Part shown: piece by piece, positions 51,876 to 61,830 of the stretch
How positions within the stretch are numbered: the stretch's first letter is position 1
Layout: every line of letters starts with the position of its first letter
Source: Gracilaria vermiculophylla
Taxonomy: Eukaryota > Rhodophyta > Florideophyceae > Gracilariales > Gracilariaceae
Assembly (NCBI GenBank): GCA_019155205.2
Contig: JAHNZQ020000004.1
Coordinates: 1,158,135 to 1,222,134, forward strand
Direction of reading: 5' to 3'
Length of the DNA: 64,000 bases
Notes under the pieces: model-generated
Databases searched by the model: none
Told to the model about the DNA's origin: nothing
The model's input: the letters and a program-made list of their open reading frames with translations, nothing else
Translations under genes and position numbers: made by a program

Positions 51876-52826
51876 CGTTCTGCACGTGCAGCTGTGTGCA
51901 AAATCACGAGATCGAGGCTGAATTGCGCTCGCTTTTCTTACACGCTTGGCGGGAACATCGCCTCACCACGAGTGGTGCCCGTGGCTCTCCTGCTTACCAT
52001 CGTGCCACGTGACACGCACAGTGCGACAGGTGCTGGACAAGTTATCAATGATGCAATATTTCACGAGTTGTCTCCCGCCTCCTCACCACTGACACCCCCG
52101 CGCGCGCAGGCTGCGCATCGTCACACGCATGACGCGCATCCAAGCCTCGCTTGCATTTGCTCACAGGCCGTGCTCGCGACGGAACACCCATGGAATCGAT
52201 AAGGCTGCGACGATGGCAAATTCTCTGTGCCGTTTCGTTGCCCGTCCTTTGTTCAAGTGCATTATTTTAAACAACCTTGTAAACCGCAACACGCTCGTCA
52301 TCATGTCATCATACTGTCCCGCATCCATGCGCTTGCAAGCCCCCCCTTCGGTCAGCATGGCGATGACGTGAACGCACCCTCACATCTCTGCGCAGCGTCC
52401 GAGTAAAATGCCGTGAGAGGAACCACGGGCATGTTTTTAATTAAAACCTCCCTTCGACGCACGGAGATGTCCCCCTTTTCGAGTCTGACTCAAGTCTAAT
52501 TAGAACCATTGTTCCACTCGTTGCACACGGCAGACAGCTTATCGCTATGGAGCCTGTCTCTAATATGAACATACTGCACCAATGGTGCTCCTGCTTTGGG
52601 GCGTTGCCGACCTTACGGAGTGCGTTGAGATACAGCGGGCCTGTTTGGGTTGCATCCTTCATCGCTTCTCATTCGGACACACTATCGTCTCTTCACTGTC
52701 GCCAGGGAGCAGCCATCTCACTGTTTCTGGCGTCTTCCGGCTCATCCTTTCCCATGGAATAATGCTTTGTCCAAACAAGGCCAAGTACAACACGCATCGC
52801 ATTCTCAGCTACGGAAACACTGCCTA

Positions 52827-55800
52827 ATGCTTTCTTCGATGAAAAGCATATTCGCAATCCTTTTGCTGTTTCATCTAGCGAATGCTGTACCGACTGGTAC
52901 ACGCGATAGCTACCTGTCCTTTGAACGGAGCCCGCCGGACAACCTGGCCGACTTTCTTCGAGTACGCCAAGCCTTTTCCTTCGGTGCACCATCTGCTGGG
53001 TTTGTTCCTCTTGAGTTTTCGACCAGAAATGTTCTTATGATAAATGGAACTGCCGACGACTCGTTTATGCTGTCTTTTGTCACGGAAAAGGGATCAAATG
53101 TCACCGAATACGAGTTCAAGTTTTTTTCGAATGATACGGACATTCTCATGCCAGAACAAGATCTGTCTACCTCTCGAACAGTAAGTGAGACATTTGTCAA
53201 CATAACATCGATTGTGGAATTTAGGCGATTTCCTGGGCTCGTTCAGCTCACCATCGAAGCCATCAGAGCAGACGGTTCTTTGTTCGATTCCATTCAGATC
53301 CACTTCCTCGCAGCAGGAATGGTGCTGTACGTCAAGCAATCAAGAACAATTATTTCTGGCTTTGGCCGGTCATTTGATATTGAAGATTACTCACTCGTCA
53401 ACGAGAAACAACTGTGGGACCTTGGCGTTTTCATCCAGTTCCTAAACGGGAGCAACTCGAATGAATTGCTGGTAGCAACAGACAGCGCCCCTCCATACTT
53501 TTCGCTCGCAGACATTGAAGCCAATCTTTCTAGTTTTGAAGGGCAAATTCTCTGGGATCCTTCCACCTGCTCAATATCTGGGGGTCAGTGGAATGGAAGC
53601 GACTTTTCTCTCTCTCAGGGGTGCGGCATGGGATTTTCCATTGGTCGAAGAAACGGAAGCGTTTACGACGGATGCCATTTTGCGTTTCTCTTCGAGAAAA
53701 ACAGAGCTGGGGATTTCATAGTTCTTTTCAAATGGAGAAGATTTACGGAAGGCAGCGACTTGGACGATGAATTGTACATGACCTACATTCTTGTCGTGAT
53801 ATCTGGCACACCCCCGGCCATTGTTCGTCGTATCGAGCCTGGAAACCCTTACAGCAGGGATGGCGGAGAGGAACTGTATGTCGAGATGATTAATTCGGGT
53901 GATCTGAACATCACGTCGTTTAACGTAAATGACGTTCCGTTCCTCATCATTCCTGGAAGTCGTCAGTTCATTACGGGTCCTGATGATTTCTATGAAACGG
54001 CGAAGTTCCTGACTAAACCTGGTACAGGAAAACGGCTCCCGTGGACAATCAGCGCAACAAAGGTTGAGAACAACAAAACTGCGCCGCAACCTGCTGTGTT
54101 CGTGGACGAGAGCGGGTTTCTCTTTTCTTACGATGATGAAGAGGTGTTCATTATCAGCATTTCTCCGGATTTGTTCCCAGAAACTGGTGGAGTGGAAGCG
54201 GTTCTTTCCGGGAACTTCACTGCGTTTGCCAGTACTGCGTTGAACCACAACGTCATCATCGGAAACTACATTTTGCGAATCACCGACTTCGTTTCTGTGA
54301 CTGAGACCGAGATTCGAATCATTATTCCCCCTCGAGCGACGATCGGTTCTGCCTGGAAATTCGGCATAATCGTTCAAATTGCAAGCTCCTTCTCGAACAG
54401 GGTGTTCTTTTCATACTACGCTTTGTCACTACGACTATCCCCGCAGGTTTATGGAGCATCGAAGGATTTTGATAGCGACAACTACGTTCTGAGCGCATGT
54501 GGAACGACGACATTTGTTGTCAATGTCATGAACAAGGTTGAAGATAATGTTATTTTTGAGTGGACAATGCTCGAAGCTTCTGGACAAGCCGTGCCGCTTT
54601 TGGACAATGACACGATGCTTGTTACGGACACGAACACCTTAGAACTTCCGAATTCATTGGTCTCCGAGGACGAAGTGTACGAATTAACTGCAATTGCCAC
54701 TGAGGGAGATGTTTCTGCGACCCACACATTCCACGTCACGAGGAGTGCATCCTCAATAGTCGGCGTAACTATTGTCCAACCGGAAAACCGCACCATCGCA
54801 TCACCTGCTGTGAACCTGAGAATTGTGTCTAAAATTGATATTCCCCCATGTGTTACTGATGCGAGAAGCTTGACATACCATTGGCTTTACGAAAACAAAC
54901 TAAACACAGTGAAGAAAGCCACAAATGATGGCGTTACAAACCCGGATATATTCAACGCTTCTTTGGCACCCGTATTCAGCAGCTTTGTTTTCTCATACAG
55001 GAATGACACCGGGACTTTGGTCACAGATATCACTCCAACAAGGCTTGGTCGAGAGCTCATCATACCGATGGACCACTTGCAGTACGGTTTGCATAGAATT
55101 CGTCTAGAAGTCAGCTCTGAAAATGCTACTGTTTTCGGGCGCGCATCTTCTACGGTGCTTATCTTTGAGCCCCCGTTAACAGCATGGATTGGGGCTGGAG
55201 AAGAGCAGCGGGAGGTTTCAGACTCTGAAGATTTACTCATCACTGGAGAAGGAAGCCGCGACCCGGATGTCCTTTCTTCTGCAAGTAACTCATCCGTAGG
55301 GCTCACATACGAGTGGTCTTGCAGCTATTTCTTGTATTCGAACAAATCTCAACGGACGCCCTGTGGCGCAGATCTTCTTCCTTTCAGGAACCAATCTAGC
55401 TTTCTGATTACCAAGAATGTATTGCAAACAAAAAGGTATAATAACCTCAACGAAACGGAAGGGCGACTTCAGATAGAGTACAGGCTAACGGTTAGCAAAG
55501 GGTCACGAACGGGAAGCGTGACCCAAATTCTTTCAGTTGTCAATTCAGAAGGTTTGATGTTGGCAAGGTATGACAGGATTGAGGTCTCAAATTCCAGAGG
55601 ACTGGTCAACCTTAACGCGGTCGAGTTCTGGGAGGACATCGTGATTCAACCAATTGCCCCGACAAGTACACAGTGGAGGTTCCGTTTGGAAGAGCCAGTA
55701 TGGGAACGCTCGACTTTCATTGCCGGAAACAACAAATTGATAATTGGACCTGGGTACTATTCTTCAACTGGAAGTAGCGATCCTGGTTACCAAACTCTTC

Positions 55801-57746
55801 CTCTCGGAATATATGGAGGCAAGCTAAGATCTCATGTAACTTACAAGTTCTCAATTTCCTTCCTTGAGGCTGGTCTATTGGCCAACGAAGTGTTAATCTC
55901 TTTCACTACCACTGAGGCGCCAGAAATAATCCTTAGTCCTATGGCGGTAAGCAATGGATCGACAAGCACAGTTTTCACGGCGCATGCCTCCACGTCGTTT
56001 CAAACGAACTCATCTTTTGCTTATCAGTTTTACTTGATATCCCTGGACTCTACCATGAGAGAATACTGTGTTGATGGATGTACAGGAGCTAGTAGGGTGA
56101 GATTCCAAATCCCTAGACCAGGACAATACATCCTGCAGTGTCGACTCATCGCAGCAAACGGAAAGACAATCATGGCCGTGCAAAATAGCACTCGCAATCT
56201 GTTCATTTCAGCGCAAAGTATAGAGGAGGCTCTTGCTGATTATGATAACAAGACAGAAAAGGATTATATGTGGGGTGATGATGGATCTGTCAATCAGAGA
56301 GGTTTCTTCATCTCTCATCTTTTGTTCGAACCGGCAGCAAGTGAAGTCGTGGCTCTTTCTGATCAGACTTCTGGTGACCTATGTCTCAAATATGTCAAGA
56401 AGTGGGCAAACATGTCGAGTACGATTTTGCAGAACGAACTTCCAAACACTCCAAGCACCAGGAATTACGTGAGCCTTGCTTCGAATTATGCGAGGCTTAG
56501 TTGCGCGGAGGATGAAGAGACTTTGTATCTGCTTTTGAAGATTGTAGATCAATCCATTGCTCGGACTCCCACAGAAGAGTATTTGACTACAACATCCTAT
56601 TTAGATGCGGCCGGCATTCCAGAGACCACCCTCGAAATGGACCTCGTTCGGTTCTACAATTTCAGCATGACCCGTGCCCTTTCTAACATTGCGCATGGAT
56701 CCTCACGAGGAAGATTAGTGCCACGGTCTGGCGAGGTCAGCAACATTGTTTTGGATCTATCGGAGATGTGGGTGAAGCATATAACAACCTCTGCGACTAG
56801 TGGACGATTATGCGGATGGGACGGGACGTTCACTTCAAACACCCCTGATGGCGAATCAGACCGATCTCTGGTGCCTTCGTCTGACGTGTATCCATTGGGA
56901 CTCAGTACTATTCGAGTTGCTGTACGCTGCAATCCTGAACAAGGAAAGTCCTTGAGCACTCCATTTTCATCTTTTGAGTGGTGTGATGCTGTGTACGATA
57001 TTACGCAGAACGAACGGAAGCTCGTTACACTTGCGGAGATGTTCGATTATCCGTACCTGTCTGGTGTGCAGGGAACCAATCGTTCGGAGACCACCCGGGT
57101 TGTACTCGTGGACATCACAACATTGGGGGATGCGAACAAATTGATTTCGGCAGTCAGCGATGGTCAAGTGGCAGCTCAGACTGGAGAAAGCGATGGTAGC
57201 GACCAAACATGCTACAAAGTTGGAATGACAATGATCGCAGACGCCACGGTGAGAACAGATGTGTGCTCAGAAAACGTTCCTTACCGAATGTGGCCCAGAA
57301 AGGAATTTGGAATATCCTACGAAGCACCGTTCGAGGACTCCGCGTATCTGAAGAGAACGGCTGGAATCGTCGCCACACCTGAAACACGGAACACATCCAA
57401 ATTTGTTGTCGCCAAGTCAAACTCTCTTGGCCTCTACGGGGCTTACAGATCGCGTTGTTTGGATCAATCTCAAGGTTTGCAAGGCTCAGTGACAAGAGTT
57501 TCCGGCATGCTTATCGGCATTTTAATGATAGTGATTCTCGTGACGTTCTTGGTGTATTTGCTTTCTGTTGTGGTTGTCTCTTACGTGGCAAGAACTAATA
57601 CATTAGCCGATCATGCGGAGATCTACGTTGACAGAGATGTTTACGGCCGAGCAGTGATTCCAATCAATACAGGACTGCTAAGTACATCAGGGACAACAAT
57701 TATGACTTCTGCCTACGGCGATAGCATAAGGGGCAGCGCTCGGTGA
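52827..57746 (+). CDS. Large single-pass REJ/IPT-like surface protein (complete paralogue of 1-2779)
   Basis: 1639 aa from ATG 52827 (or 52839); the frame opens earlier but the signal peptide MKSIFAILLLFHLANAVP marks the start. The ectodomain of about 1555 residues carries some 30 NxS/T sites. Segments PPAIVRRIEPGNPYSRDGGEE and VFIISISPDLFPETGG resemble IPT/TIG repeats. A REJ-type region follows with LLITGEGSRDPD and LTYEWSC (about 825-830). The part after 1200 is mainly helical and Cys-containing. One TM (about 1560-1590, GILMIVILVTFLVYLLSVVVV) and a 50-residue cytosolic tail end it. Unlike polycystin-1 there are no further TM segments or PLAT domain, and no clear GPS site. The colinear partial copy lies at 1-2779 on the other strand. 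A receptor or adhesion role is inferred. Confidence 0.88.
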   Translation: MLSSMKSIFAILLLFHLANAVPTGTRDSYLSFERSPPDNLADFLRVRQAFSFGAPSAGFVPLEFSTRNVLMINGTADDSFMLSFVTEKGSNVTEYEFKFFSNDTDILMPEQDLSTSRTVSETFVNITSIVEFRRFPGLVQLTIEAIRADGSLFDSIQIHFLAAGMVLYVKQSRTIISGFGRSFDIEDYSLVNEKQLWDLGVFIQFLNGSNSNELLVATDSAPPYFSLADIEANLSSFEGQILWDPSTCSISGGQWNGSDFSLSQGCGMGFSIGRRNGSVYDGCHFAFLFEKNRAGDFIVLFKWRRFTEGSDLDDELYMTYILVVISGTPPAIVRRIEPGNPYSRDGGEELYVEMINSGDLNITSFNVNDVPFLIIPGSRQFITGPDDFYETAKFLTKPGTGKRLPWTISATKVENNKTAPQPAVFVDESGFLFSYDDEEVFIISISPDLFPETGGVEAVLSGNFTAFASTALNHNVIIGNYILRITDFVSVTETEIRIIIPPRATIGSAWKFGIIVQIASSFSNRVFFSYYALSLRLSPQVYGASKDFDSDNYVLSACGTTTFVVNVMNKVEDNVIFEWTMLEASGQAVPLLDNDTMLVTDTNTLELPNSLVSEDEVYELTAIATEGDVSATHTFHVTRSASSIVGVTIVQPENRTIASPAVNLRIVSKIDIPPCVTDARSLTYHWLYENKLNTVKKATNDGVTNPDIFNASLAPVFSSFVFSYRNDTGTLVTDITPTRLGRELIIPMDHLQYGLHRIRLEVSSENATVFGRASSTVLIFEPPLTAWIGAGEEQREVSDSEDLLITGEGSRDPDVLSSASNSSVGLTYEWSCSYFLYSNKSQRTPCGADLLPFRNQSSFLITKNVLQTKRYNNLNETEGRLQIEYRLTVSKGSRTGSVTQILSVVNSEGLMLARYDRIEVSNSRGLVNLNAVEFWEDIVIQPIAPTSTQWRFRLEEPVWERSTFIAGNNKLIIGPGYYSSTGSSDPGYQTLPLGIYGGKLRSHVTYKFSISFLEAGLLANEVLISFTTTEAPEIILSPMAVSNGSTSTVFTAHASTSFQTNSSFAYQFYLISLDSTMREYCVDGCTGASRVRFQIPRPGQYILQCRLIAANGKTIMAVQNSTRNLFISAQSIEEALADYDNKTEKDYMWGDDGSVNQRGFFISHLLFEPAASEVVALSDQTSGDLCLKYVKKWANMSSTILQNELPNTPSTRNYVSLASNYARLSCAEDEETLYLLLKIVDQSIARTPTEEYLTTTSYLDAAGIPETTLEMDLVRFYNFSMTRALSNIAHGSSRGRLVPRSGEVSNIVLDLSEMWVKHITTSATSGRLCGWDGTFTSNTPDGESDRSLVPSSDVYPLGLSTIRVAVRCNPEQGKSLSTPFSSFEWCDAVYDITQNERKLVTLAEMFDYPYLSGVQGTNRSETTRVVLVDITTLGDANKLISAVSDGQVAAQTGESDGSDQTCYKVGMTMIADATVRTDVCSENVPYRMWPRKEFGISYEAPFEDSAYLKRTAGIVATPETRNTSKFVVAKSNSLGLYGAYRSRCLDQSQGLQGSVTRVSGMLIGILMIVILVTFLVYLLSVVVVSYVARTNTLADHAEIYVDRDVYGRAVIPINTGLLSTSGTTIMTSAYGDSIRGSAR

Positions 57747-58105
57747 AGAAATTTCGATGTTTGATCGTCAACGACGATGCGCACTTTCATCATGGTGTTA
57801 TCACTCAACAACTGCAAACAAGGACAGTAAAAATATAGCTGTAAAGAAAAACCTACTCTTGCTCTGAAACATGGCCATTGCCTATTTAGTCTAAGGTAGT
57901 CGTATTTTCAACAACAATTTGTGGAGGCCCGTCAATTGATAAGGACTGCAAATTTTGTCACATGGTTTGGGAGCAAAGTAAACCCTCATCCCTGCATTAC
58001 ATTGTCGTCTAGGCGAGGTTCTCAGGTTGTCACATAGTTCGATCTCACTTATCAACATAGAGATGCGTTCAATGGAGGTGTAAACATACGGCCCACTTCA
58101 AATAT
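57747..58105. other. Convergent intergenic region
   Basis: 3' flanks of the REJ-type gene and the DUF2358-SOUL gene. AT-rich, with no ORF. Confidence 0.5.
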
Positions 58106-59080
58106 TTAGACATTGACATTCGCGTTCGCATTGCACAACTCTAACCAAAGCTCATGAACAGGTGTGCCCTGTATTTCACGTTCAACATAGACGCATAGCT
58201 CGCCAGCTTCACCAAAGGGGGCATCCGAAAGCAAACCCCTCAACTTTCGTTCTTTAGCACCGAGCTCCGCGGTGCTTTTCGGAGCCGCGGAGAGCTTCAT
58301 GACAGCTACCTTGGTCATTCTGACGTCGACATCTTGATTTGGACTGTTCGATATGCTCCATTTCGGGACTTTAGAAGAGCCGCTGAACTGTTTCAGAAAC
58401 ACTGCGTTTCCTGAAGAGCTCTCAAAATCGCGAACTTCGAAGTCACGAGTCCGTCGAAGCGTCACAAAGTCGTCATACTGCGCTCTTAAACGCTGGCCTG
58501 GTACGACTTGTGTGACAAAGTCGCTGACAGCGGGCAAAGAGAAAAACGAGCTGTCATCCAGCGAGTCCCAATAATCAGCTTGTCCGGTAATCTTGCCCTT
58601 CTGAATGTCCACAAAGTAGTCGCTCTGGCCCGTAAAGGTAACACGAGGGCGCCAAGGCAGGTTTACAATCATGGATAAAAACCATCTCGTTCGAATGGTG
58701 TCACGACGAGCACCGATGATTTGAAGGTCGAATAGATTGAACTGAGCATCAGAAAATAGCAGCGACCGCTCCAGGAAAGTTATATGCTTTTCATAGCGCT
58801 TCAGGCCCTGTAACTTGGTGAGTGGATCTTCGAATACAAAATCAGATGAGAATAGGGAGTAGTCCGAGGGCTGAGCGGGATCAAACAGGGCCACCAGGTC
58901 CCGTCTGAGACGTTCAGCAAGCGCTTCGACGACCGGGGGCGTTGTAATCTCGGATGTCGGCGGGGTCACCTCCGTCGCACGGCAGACTGGGTAGGGTCTC
59001 CGCAAGGGACATCTATTTGTTGATATGGTTTGCTTTTTGTGCGTGAGTATCACGTTGGGGGCAAGAAACGCACTTGTCAT
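58106..59080 (-). CDS. Plastid DUF2358 plus SOUL heme-binding-like protein
   Basis: 324 aa from ATG 59080. The N-terminus MTSAFLAPNVILTHKKQ, rich in Ser/Thr/Arg and with Phe5, is a simple plastid transit peptide to about residue 36. Residues 50-180 are a DUF2358 (SnoaL-like) domain: RRDLVALFDPAQPSDYSLFSSDFVFEDPLTKLQGL, IRTRWFLSM, LPWRPRVTFTGQSDYF. Residues 205-320 match the SOUL/HBP domain: TRDFEVRDFESS (usual YEVREYE), MTKVAVMKL, ELCVYVEREIQGTPVHELWLEL. The same pair occurs in Arabidopsis chloroplast HBP5 (At5g20140), which binds tetrapyrroles. The SOUL part here looks shortened, missing some of the central GGxN and MTxPV blocks. A role in tetrapyrrole or oxidative-stress handling is inferred. 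Confidence 0.83.
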   Translation of the reverse strand: MTSAFLAPNVILTHKKQTISTNRCPLRRPYPVCRATEVTPPTSEITTPPVVEALAERLRRDLVALFDPAQPSDYSLFSSDFVFEDPLTKLQGLKRYEKHITFLERSLLFSDAQFNLFDLQIIGARRDTIRTRWFLSMIVNLPWRPRVTFTGQSDYFVDIQKGKITGQADYWDSLDDSSFFSLPAVSDFVTQVVPGQRLRAQYDDFVTLRRTRDFEVRDFESSSGNAVFLKQFSGSSKVPKWSISNSPNQDVDVRMTKVAVMKLSAAPKSTAELGAKERKLRGLLSDAPFGEAGELCVYVEREIQGTPVHELWLELCNANANVNV

Positions 59081-59805
59081 GGTGGAATAGATCGTATGAC
59101 AATGTTAAGAAAAGAACGATGTCAGACTACTAGTGTTCTAGAGCCGTTGCAGCTGATGTGGCTGTGTCTGAAGCTCGTCGAGGTGTGCAAGTAGGGGATA
59201 GAAAAAGGGCCCGAAGCGGATATGCAGGCGGCGAAGCCTTTGAGCCTTCGGTGGTAGAGGGCGTTGTGCGCGATGGACCTGAGGGGAGAAGCGCGGTGTG
59301 GCAGGTTTGTGCGGTCTCGGCTAGCAATGCTTCGAAGAAAGTGTTTTGTTCGCATGCAAACTTGGAGGGTCGGTGTACTATGCAGTGTGAGCCAGGCACG
59401 TGGCTATAGGCGGCCCAGATCAGAGAATCAATATGCACAGATAGAATCCACATGGAAATGGGTCAAGCGTCATGCGGGAGCTCGCTGACAGCCACGTACT
59501 GTAAGTCTTGATCTTTCGCCGCACTGCACGGCAGAGCCGGCACGGGTCGTGATTGCAGCTCAGGCAGTCCATCACAGACCAGTCGACTCTTTGTCGCTAA
59601 AGAGAGCAGCTCACCACATAACGCATCGGGAGAACCGTGACAGCCGTTCTCCGACATTACGTCGCGCTGCTCATCGGCATCAATCCATCGCCAGCGATTC
59701 TCCATCGCATCAGCCGCGTTTCTGTTCTTCAGTGCGCGATTGCCCGAGTAATCTTGCTTTCAACTCACTCGCCGTTCCTTCGCACTTGCTGCATTCGCGT
59801 TCGAA
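59081..59805. other. Divergent intergenic region
   Basis: Promoters of the DUF2358-SOUL gene (minus) and the DUF1995 gene (plus). Overlapping short ORFs only. Confidence 0.5.
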
Positions 59806-60672
59806 ATGGCCCCCGCAGATCAAAGCGGCTCGCGTGCACACCGGACTGCGCCTTTTGCCTTCAGCTCAGGCCTCTCGGTTTCACAAAAGGCTCACGTCGC
59901 CCCCGCCAAGAGCCCGCGTCACACCCGCCATCGCCCATTTCCGACATGCACGGCCTCGGCGTCCGGCCTGCCGCGCACGTTTCCAGAAGTGCATGCGGAA
60001 GCAACCAGCAGTCTCCTCCAGGCACTGGCAGCCAATAAATCGTTGATCGAAATTCAATTCCCACCGGTGCCAAACATGGCCACCGCCGCGCTCAACGAAC
60101 TTCTTGACGCAAACCGCTCCTTCACAAGGGAAATGATTCGACCGTTGGTCCCGAAATACAGCGCCGACGACTTGCATGTATTGTTCCCTGACGCCGGAGA
60201 AGCGCGGCTGGCCGCCAAGGTGTACGGCGACGTCCCGTTTAGAATTGGCGTCATTCCGCCGCAAGTGCCACCGTACGTGCGCCGGCCGTCCATAGCAATC
60301 ATCGTTAATCCTGGCTTCAATATATCAGAATGGATAAATATTCAGAACTTGGTTCCGGAGGACTCCAAGTGCACACTGGTCACAGTGAATGCCGATTTTG
60401 ATAAAGTTCGAGGTAGTTATTATCCTCGTTTGTTCTATCCCGGTTTGTACAAAGCCAAGGAGAAGCTTTTGAACCGTTTTGAGGAAGTGTACTACATAAA
60501 GTCTTTCTCGAACGGTGGAACACTGCTCAAACGGTATCCGGAGCACTGGAAGCTCTTCTACGCCGGCCGAAGCGGCACTCAGTTGATCTGGGAGGGGGTT
60601 GAACGGCCACAGTTCCGATGGATAGAGCAACAATTATCACAGAGAAGAACCAAAGATCTAACAGCGCGATGA
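59806..60672 (+). CDS. Plastid DUF1995 protein
   Basis: 288 aa from ATG 59806. The first 60 residues are Ser/Arg/Ala/Pro-rich with few acids, a transit peptide. The DUF1995 domain covers about 75-285: PVPNMATAALNELLDANRSF, KYSADDLHVLFPDAGEARLAAKVYG, SIAIIVNPGFNISEWINI, TLVTVNADFDKVRGSYYPRLFYP, and the final YYIKSFSNGGTLLKRYPEHWKLFY. DUF1995 proteins occur in cyanobacteria, algae and plant chloroplasts. One plant member, LPA3, helps photosystem II assembly, but most are uncharacterised, so I give no symbol. The NPGF and DKVR blocks are the clearest family marks. Confidence 0.88.
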   Translation: MAPADQSGSRAHRTAPFAFSSGLSVSQKAHVAPAKSPRHTRHRPFPTCTASASGLPRTFPEVHAEATSSLLQALAANKSLIEIQFPPVPNMATAALNELLDANRSFTREMIRPLVPKYSADDLHVLFPDAGEARLAAKVYGDVPFRIGVIPPQVPPYVRRPSIAIIVNPGFNISEWINIQNLVPEDSKCTLVTVNADFDKVRGSYYPRLFYPGLYKAKEKLLNRFEEVYYIKSFSNGGTLLKRYPEHWKLFYAGRSGTQLIWEGVERPQFRWIEQQLSQRRTKDLTAR

Positions 60673-61830
60673 ACACTTTCCTGCCGACGATAAACAGCCT
60701 CATAGCCACCCTTTTGCGACTCTGTCGATCGGCACTGCACGCAAAGTTTCATGACTCCTGAGTGCTGGGCGTGTCGACCGTTCACAAAAGCTCGCTTGTT
60801 TCCATGGGTTACACTTAGTTTTTGCGATGAAATTTACGTGCAGTGTCGAAGAGTTGCCTCTACGCCACACAGCTTATCGAAAAACATCTGCGCTCTGATC
60901 GAAAACAAAAGCAAGAGCGTTTGCCTAGTACTTACGTCGTTCCGTCCATCTTGTGCCAGCTGCAAGGGTCGTCATGCCGATCTTTCTCCTTCACGGCCAT
61001 GAACTGGCAGTGCGCAGCACAGGCCAAGCAGTGGCTGAAAGGACAATAGACGGGTAAATTTGTGCCACACAAAGTGGTGCAAGACACAGCAATGCTGATA
61101 CATGTAGAGTGGTGCGCGCTGTGAAGGAGAAGTGCACGCGCAGAATGATCGGACGAAAGACTGCACGGACGGAGAATGATATCGACAAGTGCGTTCAACT
61201 TGACGGCCATCGGACTGATTAGCTAGCGCTTTGCACACGGTTTGCTGCGCACCCGTAGCAGTTTTGTTGCGCAGCTTTTGCTGCGACAAGGGTGGTGCGA
61301 TGAACGCGATATGGCTGTATGATTGGAGCATTTATGTGCTCAAAAGGTTGCATTGCACGGGGTGACGGCAACGATGCGCAAAGGGTGCGGGTGTGTGGGT
61401 AGGGTGCTGCGACACGTTTTCGCTGTGATGCATCGAAAGGTGCAGGGATGGGAAAGGACGCACGGCATGTTTGCGCACAGAGCGGACACAGGGCATTTTG
61501 AGCATGTTGACGAGTGCGATAAAGATGAACTCATGGGGCGGCGATACAAGTTGTGGTAGAGTGGATGCGGACATGCGCGCGAAAAACGAGCGTTACCGTA
61601 GCTGGGAGGCGATGCACAGCAGGGCAGTTGCGGTGTGAAAGTGGTGACGGAAGAGAGAAAGCGGCATTGGGGGCGGTGGCTTAGGGGCCGGCGAGTGCGC
61701 AAACGTACCGATTGCCAAGGCGTAGAGCAGGATGGCAGCGACGGAGGGGCGAGCAGGGACGCGGAATCGCAAAATCGAAAGGGTGCGAGCGGCGCAAAAA
61801 CGCAGGGCGGGTGCGGCACGCGGGGCGGCA
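60673..61830. other. Convergent intergenic region
   Basis: 3' flanks of the DUF1995 gene and the Hint gene. GC content rises toward the right. ORFs on both strands (for example 61340-62359 minus) mostly shadow the Hint gene or have random composition. Confidence 0.45.

Larger units (their letters stand above)
48186..52826. other. Gene-poor region of 4.6 kb
   Basis: The longest gap of the window. Only two ORFs (51125-51490, 51630-51875) look remotely protein-like and are listed separately. ORFs at 49289-49840 and 50353-50592 have random composition. There is an inverted repeat at 48840-48872. No tRNA, rRNA or transposase was seen. Confidence 0.45.

Noticed and set aside
52827..57746. Polycystin-type channel
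   Set aside because: Only one TM segment is present and no PLAT or channel domain can be seen.
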